Below are positions 57,701-64,000 of a DNA stretch of 64,000 nt, piece by piece. Where the stretch lies: positions 143,112,251-143,176,250 of the forward strand of contig CM068827.1 in the NCBI GenBank assembly GCA_028554795.2. Reading direction: 5' to 3'. Under the pieces are notes generated by a model that made no database searches, was not told the DNA's origin, and saw nothing but the letters and a program-made list of their open reading frames with translations. Position 1 is the first letter of the stretch, and every line of letters begins with the position of its first letter. This DNA comes from Sinohyriopsis cumingii (lineage: Eukaryota > Mollusca > Bivalvia > Unionida > Unionidae). Position numbers and translations under genes: made by a program.

Positions 57701-60571
57701 ATTGTATTGCCGATCACAAGACCGTGATTTAAAAAAAAAAATCATAGGCTGGATTGTTAGAATATTAATGTTTAAGTAAACAAGGGCATGTGACCTGGAT
57801 ACATTGCTCCAAAACATCCCGATCTTTCGAAGAATGATGGCATGGACACTGGGTATGTCTGAAACCTCATATTTCGCAATCGTGTCTGTAATCTTGCATG
57901 ATTTCAATTAAAAGTGTTTCTGATTTCCTCCAACTGACATATTTCTACAATTCACGTCAATACAGAACTAGCAAGCAATGAACCATTAGAGTTTTAGAAG
58001 ATCAAGGACCGGTTTGAGAGATAAGTGCTGATACTACGCCTTGCCGCCCAGTTTTCATCGGCTTTCAGGATGGAATTCAGAGGAAAGTGAAACCACTTGC
58101 TTACGCAAGAAACATTGCATGATGTTCTGCAGGTCGTAATCTAACGTACAGAAAGGTCAGTGGTCGTCTTGTTGAAACATAGAGCAACAGTCTCGCACAC
58201 GATTCCTTATTGATACTAGTATTAGTACCCCTACTTCGTGGACAGTGTACTAACGTGAGCCTGTGTGTATCAACGGAGCAGCCGAGTGTGTTTCATATCG
58301 GCGCTTTTTCAGCCTACTATAAACATTCCAATATAATTTACCTGATATATGTAGGTTTGATAACTTTATTATTAACCAATCTTACTTTTTAAAAAGACTC
58401 TAATTAGGTAGCACATTTTAACCACACTCATCTTTTTGTATTTGGCAATAGTTTTATTTGCTCCGTTGTAATGTTAAGGATCAGGTCAGCATGGTTGAGG
58501 CTAGGATCTGGTCCAATGTTCCATATCTACTCGTCTCTCTTCCTCAGCCGGCATACAAAATAAACGAAAGGGTTTTATTGGTACAGTGTTGCAGGACGCG
58601 CGGTACTAATTAAGTTCCCATAGTAAACCTATATTTATCAGTATATATGCATCCTGGATGACAGCTTCTGTGTAGAGAATAGGATATGAACCACGGCATC
58701 TTCTGGACCTACATGTGTTTGAAACACGCTTCTTTCAATTCCGCACAAAAGGGTAAGGTGCTAATTTCAGTAATGAGTGTTCCAAATACAAGATTGTTAA
58801 TGGGTTGAAATTCCATCAATAAAACAAGGATAAGGTCTCAAAAGATTCTTTTTAACAAAAATCTAAATCAACCAATCCTGGCCAGATAAACCCTTAATAT
58901 TCTATTTTATCTTCACCCATTTCCAGACTGTCCTGTACTCATATTTGAATTCCCAGAGTTTAAATCGACTTTCAACATGCACTTTGAACCAGAACACTTT
59001 TCACCTTTGCGAAAGATGAAACGTGAAGTAGATATCAGACACCGAAAACACTCGTCAACAGGACTTATTTTCATACGAATTTAATCAGCTAAAACTGTTA
59101 CAGACGGGACGAGAAAATTATCAATACTAGTTTTAACTTGTATACTGTTGCAATGTATAAAAGGTTTGACCATGTGACAAATGCACGATAAATGCACGAG
59201 TTTACTACATTAAGATAAGTATGTAATGAACAGTTATATAAACATGATCATAAAGTACGTGTGTTCAATTATTTCATAACACTAACAATGGTGTGGTTTA
59301 TGTTATTTATTACACAACATCAAGGCTTCCATACTATCAACATAATAAATGCAGAAATCCAGATCTCCACAGAGTTGTCTATCCCACCCTAGGGAAAACG
59401 TCTTCTATATCAGCACCCGATAAATCATTCCAAAGACAGGTAGATTCACACGTATTAGTTTGCGCACAAAGTATTGTTGTCCACTGAATACTTCCAGTTC
59501 AAGACTAAATACAGAACATCCAAATCAGAGTGGTTTTAACAATCCTAACCTTCCATCTTTGCTATAAATTTTAGAATGCTAACTCTGACATTGTTAACAC
59601 CATTCCCATGGCTGAAGCTATTTAGAACCCCCAGGACCATATGCTAGCACTAATACAGCACTGAAGATGTGAGAGAAATATCATATAACACAGTTTGGGT
59701 GTATTAGGTAGAAACAAACTACAGGCTTGTGTTTATTATTTTTGTCATACGTACCAAATACTTTGCTATACCCTATGTTTTGATCAGTTAGGCCACAGCT
59801 CTACTGTTTATTAAAACCACCCACATCCTAATTTGACTTAAAAAAAAACAATTGGTCTATTACATAACTATATACATTTATTTGGTTTTCCCACGAGAAC
59901 CTGAGGGTTACTGTTTTACTTTCAATGGTATCGACGTACTATGAGGTCAAATATGTCAGACGTAATGTGGGAATATCCATAAAGTCTCACGGTAACATTT
60001 GTCAACCTAATTTATTTAGATTATCTACACCTGTTAATTACAGTAGAAATATCAGGTGCTGTAAGGCTTTATTTAGAGGTCAACTGTATGTGAACAGCAT
60101 CCCCCTCTTTGCCAAATCTCCACAGCCATGTGTATTCTAGGCAGAACAATTTGCCCCTAACCTAAAGTAATATAATGCAGGTATCTCTCTGCTTTTATGA
60201 GAAGCAAATACCGTCATTGAAACAATGAACCTCGGAAACGCGGTGCCTTAAATATTCAATACCGTTGACGTTAAAATTCTGAAACAACATCTGTAACGCC
60301 AATTTCAAGGATCTATTGGTAAATCAACACAATAAGTCATACCCTTACTTCAGCGTCTGTAATGATAGCACAAATCATAGCCCTGTGACCTCGAATTCGG
60401 ATAGGGAATAGGGCTAACAAACAGGAATATATGGTAGTTCTCATGACAAAATAAACATTTACATTTTTGAGAATCTAAAAAAAGAAACGATAAGCATTCA
60501 CCGATGGCTTCGGCCAAGTTGGTAGTAAGCAGCCTCCCCAGCCCTACCCTCACCCCAGCCTTCCTACGTGT
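54761..60571. other. host non-coding DNA
   Basis: No gene recognised over this long AT-rich stretch. A 37-bp unit (GCATTATATCTGGACACTTG type) is repeated about 2.5 times at 56101-56195. Short ORFs (for example 55582-55917 and 57504-57779) show no domain and are left out. Confidence 0.5.
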
Positions 60572-60866
60572 TGCTTTGATTTGGATATTTAACTTAGCTT
60601 TAAGAATGTCTGCAGCATGATAGTTATAGTGGTATCGTGCACTGGGGCAACATGCCGCAGACATGTAGTATGATGTTCCACATAGTCGCACTATCCGGAT
60701 CCCAGGCTGACCAGTCCTAACATTAACCTCTTAATGCTGAGCGCAATGCGAGGTAGCTGTGTGTACCATTTGTTTAAAAAGTCTTTGGTGCGACTAAGCC
60801 AGGGTTCGAACCCGCGATCTCCCGCATCCGAGGCTGACGTTCTAACCACAAGACCACCTGAGCGGT
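60572..60866 (-). mobile_element. tRNA-derived SINE (family B)
   Basis: On the minus strand the head carries a tRNA-like A-box region (GGTGGTCTTGTGGTTAGAA) and a perfect B box (GGTTCGAACCC). A body follows with GAGGTTAATGTTAGGACTGG and CAGCCTGGGAT, and an end with a CTTAAAGCTAAGTTAAA motif. The body resembles tRNA SINEs widespread in molluscs (recalled, not searched). It has no intact tRNA acceptor stem, so it is not called a tRNA gene. Confidence 0.75.
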
Positions 60867-61350
60867 AAAGACAAAATGCAAGGAATTCTAAAGCAGTAAA
60901 TGATGAATCGATTAAGTGCGAATAAAACTATTGTGGAGAATTTGAGCTGTCAGTGCAGAGAGTTCATTAAGTTAACGGAATGTAAATTAAACAGCTTACC
61001 GATGGGGAAATGATGCATGGTCACAAGGTACGTCGTAATGCAACATCAATAAAGCCTTACACTCGTCTTGTTAGCACGACTTCAGTGACAGACCATCATT
61101 AACCTTGCGCATGGTTCCATAATCAACCCGTCTTTCTCCTTTAACAGGAGTCAAAACAAAAGCAGAATGGAGTGTTTGGTGCCGATAATGCGTGTTTAAA
61201 CTTCATGAAGGGTCTAAATTGAAGTGTATAACGTACTTTTGTGCTAACACATTTTTTCTCCTCTATCTTTGGAAAAGATCTAACGTCGAGTACATATCAG
61301 AATGACGTAAGAGATTTCGAAATGATTTCTTTAGAAATGAATGAAATCAG

Positions 61351-61426
<76 letters not shown>

Positions 61427-61923
61427 CAAACACGATGAAAACGTTCATAAAGACTAATTTATACTTTTTTTACTTTGACACGGTGCGACTCAGCATGACC
61501 GTGTGATGAAGCAAGATAAATGCATGGTCCTGATATTATAACGTAAGAACAATACATAACAGCATTTTGTGACAAAATTTAAAAAAGACCACATGGAAGT
61601 ACGCGTGTGTATTGTTTTATATAATATCCAAACTGTGTCACATTGCAGTTATTACACAGCAGCAAGGCTTCCCTGCTGACAGCATGTAGTCCAACGTGTC
61701 ACAATTGGCGTCATTCTAGGTAACGGTGTTGACAGTGTCAGATTCTATCTTTATAAAATTGTAAACCCGAAATCGAAATGGTTTCTGGGACTAATACAAG
61801 CGATGTAACTTTAATTGTGGTTTGCTGGATATCGAACTGAACTGGAGGTTATTTGTTAATGTATGTACTATAGATAGAGAATGTGTCTGTGCAAACTAAC
61901 ACACATGAATGAAGTCGTGCCTT
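60867..61923. other. host non-coding DNA with (TA)n
   Basis: No gene. (TA)n at 61353-61425. Confidence 0.6.
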
Positions 61924-62237
61924 AGTAGTGAAGGGGGATACCCTACGGACAATGGGAATTAGCATTACAGAACCCCTTGGACAATGGAAATTTAACATGG
62001 CGAAAAATCGTGGGACAATCTACGGACAAGGGGAATTTAACATGGGAATAAATCGTGGGACAATCTACGTACAAGGGGAATTTAACATGGGAATAAATCG
62101 TGGGACAATCTACGTACAAGGGGAATTTAACATGGGATTTTTTTTTTTTTTTAAATTTTAAAAAAAGGGGTAGGCAATGGAAAGGCTATCTCTTTTCGAG
62201 AAATATGGGGCCCTGAAAAGGGCCTTTGGGTTTTCTT
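61924..62237 (+). repeat. left TIR of element 2
   Basis: Related to 4175-4520. The iteron unit here is about 45 bp (CGTGGGACAATCTACG then ACAAGGGGAATTTAACATGG) and occurs three to four times. GGGGTAGGCAATGGAAAGG and the stem-loop are conserved with element 1. The inner boundary is estimated from the GGGTTT motif. Confidence 0.85.
62209..62224 (-). terminator. histone-type 3' stem-loop, element 2 TIR
   Basis: On the minus strand: GGCCCTTTTCAGGGCC after CCCAAA, then CCATATTTCTCGAAAAGAGA. It is 20 nt past the stop of gene A. Confidence 0.85.
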
Positions 62238-62243
62238 CTGCTT

Positions 62244-62624
62244 CTAATTTCTTCTTTTCCTCCACCAACTTCTTATTTTATCTCCAACACTCTTTCTCTT
62301 CTTTTTTTTCTCCTTCTCTTCTTTCTTCTCTTCCTCCTCTTCTTCTTTCTTCCTCTTCTCATTTTCTTCTTCTTTTTCAATTTTTTCGTTCCATGTTCTT
62401 ATTCTTATCTTTTCCTCTTCATCCTCCTTCTCCTCCTTTATTTCCTTCATCACACCACTAATCTTGTCCTTTGCTTTTCTTAAGTTGTTAATTTCCATCT
62501 TTACACGATGGGGACTATAGGAATAATGGTCTTCAACCAGTCTTATTAGCATCTGTTCCATTATTCCTAAGTTGTCTAAAACGTCTTGCAAGGTTTGTAT
62601 TTTGTCCATTTGGTTTGACGCCAT
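62244..62624 (-). CDS. small helical accessory protein A (126 aa), element 2
   Basis: The opening (QMDKIQTLQDVLDNLGIMEQ) is helical but shows little identity with the element 1 protein. The centre is a long Lys/Glu run (about 60-110), and the tail (VGDKIRSWWRKRRN) matches the DKIRGWWKKLRS tail of element 1. At 126 residues it is shorter than its 198-residue counterpart. A TATA-like TATAAGAAC (62672-62680) and two copies of the 27-bp module lie upstream. Function unknown. Confidence 0.75.
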   Translation of the reverse strand: MASNQMDKIQTLQDVLDNLGIMEQMLIRLVEDHYSYSPHRVKMEINNLRKAKDKISGVMKEIKEEKEDEEEKIRIRTWNEKIEKEEENEKRKKEEEEEEKKEEKEKKKKRKSVGDKIRSWWRKRRN

Positions 62625-62671
62625 CTTCTTTTTATTCTTTGCAGAATGGTTTGAACGACGAACACTGTGGG

Positions 62672-62783
62672 TTCTTATAGTGAAAGCGCGAACGTGAAGG
62701 AAAACATCCCCCTAAAAAACATAAAATGGATCTTACCTAGATCATGACCCAACAACGCGCGTACGTGAAGGAAAACATCCCCC
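62672..62783 (-). promoter_or_regulatory. TATA-like box and two 27-bp modules (element 2, gene A)
   Basis: TATAAGAAC at 62672-62680, modules at 62686-62712 and 62757-62783. The second is about 71 nt further upstream. Confidence 0.75.
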
Positions 62784-62998
62784 TACTTTTTTCCTATAAT
62801 AAAACCCTAACTATACTCTTCACATACGCTAAGAAACCCATAATCTACTATTCACACAAACATACCTCAGCTCTTACTAACACAAACACACAAACACATA
62901 CACTTCCACTATTAATAAAGAGTTAGTGTTTATTTTCACACTACTCTACCTATACACATTGGCAAATTAATAGTTATTTCTTTTCTAGAGTATTGGGT

Positions 62999-63014
62999 AG
63001 CCCTGAAAAGGGCT
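62999..63014 (-). terminator. histone-type 3' stem-loop after gene B, element 2
   Basis: On the minus strand: AGCCCTTTTCAGGGCT followed directly by ACCCA and TCTAGAAAAGAAATAA. Confidence 0.87.
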
Positions 63015-63040
63015 GTTTTTTGAACTCCTGATGCACCTAT

Positions 63041-63349
63041 CTAATGGTTGCACCTTCCTGGCCTGGCGCCGCACACGCATCTTCTTCCCCAGTCTTCTTT
63101 CACCTTTCTTTTGGGGAGCGCAGAGGGAGGATGATTCGCTTCAACACCCCAATCCTCTGTTTCGGGAATATTGAACGACATCCTCTCTTCTCTTTTCTTT
63201 TCCTCTTCTCCCCTCTCTCTTCTCTCCTCCTCTTCTTTCTTCATTCTTGCTTCTTCTATGATAGCCTCCGCTGATAGTTCGTTTACTATGCGCCTGGCAT
63301 ATTCCAGGTGCATCTGGAGTTCTAACAGTTTCACTATTCTGCTATTCAT
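63041..63349 (-). CDS. small accessory protein B with C-terminal CVCGARPGRC tail, element 2
   Basis: Homologue of 5674-6057. The helix (MNSRIVKLLELQMHLEYARR) and the tail (CVCGARPGRCNH) are conserved while the charged tract between them is shorter. The ATG at 63349 lines up with the element 1 start; an upstream ATG at 63370 adds seven residues and is less likely. A TATA box (about 63407-63413) with the 27-bp module at 63419-63445 lies upstream, and a histone-type stem-loop lies downstream. Confidence 0.8.
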   Translation of the reverse strand: MNSRIVKLLELQMHLEYARRIVNELSAEAIIEEARMKKEEEERRERGEEEKKREERMSFNIPETEDWGVEANHPPSALPKRKVKEDWGRRCVCGARPGRCNH

Positions 63350-63406
63350 TCTTCTGGCTGTGTTGATCAATCAACAAGGGTAGCTAGACTGCCCAGCGAG
63401 TTTCAA

Positions 63407-63445
63407 TTTATAGTGAAAGCGCGGACGTGATGGAAAACATCCCCC
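63407..63445 (-). promoter_or_regulatory. TATA box plus 27-bp module (element 2, gene B)
   Basis: CTATAAATTG as in element 1, module at 63419-63445 with one change (GTGATGG for GTGAAGG). Confidence 0.75.
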
Positions 63446-63782
63446 TAATAACATAAAATTGATCTTACCTAGATCATGACCCAAAACAACGCGCGGACCT
63501 AAAAGAAACACTCGCTCACTTTTTTATGCTACCCACCACTTCAATGGACTATCCACATACGCAAAGCAATCCAATCTAACCCCAAATCTACACCTCAAAC
63601 AACCCAAAACAGAAAAAACCAGACATCATTTTAATCCACTATCCACACCAACCTACTTTATCACTTACAAACACAAACACATACCCTCACATTTTTTTAA
63701 AAAGAGTTAGTTTTTATTTTCACACTACTCTACCTACTCACATTGGCAAATCGATCGTTATTTCTTTTCTAGAGTATTGGGT

Positions 63783-63798
63783 AGCCCTGAAAAGGGCT
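63783..63798 (-). terminator. histone-type 3' stem-loop after gene C, element 2
   Basis: On the minus strand: AGCCCTTTTCAGGGCT followed by ACCCA and TCTAGAAAAGAAATAA. TTTATT at about 63714-63719 is a possible backup AATAAA. Confidence 0.87.
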
Positions 63799-63830
63799 GT
63801 TTTTTTTTGTTTTGCTATGGCATTCTTTTT

Positions 63831-64000
63831 TTAGTTTCTAAGAATGCGATGTCCTCTGAGGATAGACTTTCTGGCGATAGGTCTGCTTCTTCGGAAAGAG
63901 AAGAAGAACTCTTTAGTGTCGATACGACAATCGACAAAGCCTCTGTCAGCTTCAGGTTGCTGCTGCTGTTGTTGCTGCTGTTGCTGCTGTTGCTGTTGTC
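63831..64000 (-). CDS. small accessory protein C, element 2 (partial, 5' end beyond window)
   Basis: Nearly identical to the C-terminal part of 6990-7376, including the basic tail and the CAG/CAA glutamine tract, whose codon pattern differs from element 1. The frame is open to the window edge. Confidence 0.8.
   Translation of the reverse strand, partial: QQQQQQQQQQQQQQPEADRGFVDCRIDTKEFFFSFRRSRPIARKSILRGHRILRN

Larger units (their letters stand above)
61924..64000. mobile_element. Maverick/Polinton element 2, left end, runs off window
   Basis: Begins AGTAGTGAAGGGGGATACCC, homologous to the tip of element 1. It is followed by the same order: TIR iterons, histone-type stem-loop, gene A, the 27-bp module, gene B and gene C (cut by the window end). 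Orientation is the same as element 1. The 6 bases before it (TGCCTT, 61918-61923) are the candidate left target duplication. The right end is not in the window. Confidence 0.93.

Noticed and set aside
60783-60866. Possible tRNA gene
   Set aside because: A and B boxes are present but no acceptor stem pairing was found, and the sequence continues into a SINE body.

Overview
This is an AT-rich, repeat-rich animal nuclear DNA window, most likely from a marine invertebrate and probably a mollusc. That assignment is inference, from the tRNA-derived SINEs, a Gmr1-like retroelement and long AT microsatellites. No conventional host protein gene could be recognised. The main content is a complete Maverick/Polinton (adintovirus-type) endogenous DNA virus at 4175-20794. 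It has about 345 bp terminal inverted repeats (TIRs) and a perfect 6-bp target duplication (TCTAGT). A second, related element starts at 61924 and runs off the window end. A heavily decayed internal piece of a third lies at about 36293-39960.

Element 1 carries, mostly on the minus strand: three small helical accessory genes (4536-7376); a virion block (major capsid 7746-9059, pVI/pX-like 9079-9495, penton-like 9499-10421, two-TM protein 10418-10834); an integrase with its chromodomain (10840-11949); further conserved small genes (11970-13989); the packaging ATPase (14045-14788); and a protein-primed-type family B DNA polymerase (15274-18520). Beyond that are a plus-strand zinc-knuckle gene (18656-19126), a broken Q-rich gene (19419-19981) and a plus-strand Arg-rich gene (20201-20437). 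Several core genes carry lesions: a stop codon between integrase and chromodomain, one-base frame breaks in the penton-like, basic and Q-rich genes, and a polymerase whose exonuclease I/II region appears to be missing. No adenain-type protease was found. The copy looks young in its ends but is not intact.

The most striking signal is at the 3' ends of the accessory genes. Each ends in a sequence matching the replication-dependent histone mRNA 3' stem-loop (GGCCCTTTTCAGGGCC or AGCCCTTTTCAGGGCT), usually followed by ACCCA and a purine-rich GAAAAGA(A/G)A block like a U7-binding histone downstream element. There are five in element 1, two of them inside the TIRs, and three more in element 2. The same genes have TATA boxes. 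The left-end genes share a 27-bp upstream module, and the right-end pair has CCAAT boxes and a CRE. The capsid and polymerase blocks instead have AATAAA signals. This suggests that the accessory genes imitate S-phase histone-type expression while the core genes are polyadenylated.

The rest of the window is host repeat landscape: tRNA-derived SINEs (one with 13-bp target duplications), a hAT-type MITE with an 8-bp duplication, a 150-bp foldback, a broken Ty3/Gypsy element whose integrase lies upstream of reverse transcriptase, several minisatellite and satellite arrays (42, 27 and about 31 bp), an old duplication of about 650 bp flanking the 27-bp satellite, and AT/GT/CT microsatellites.
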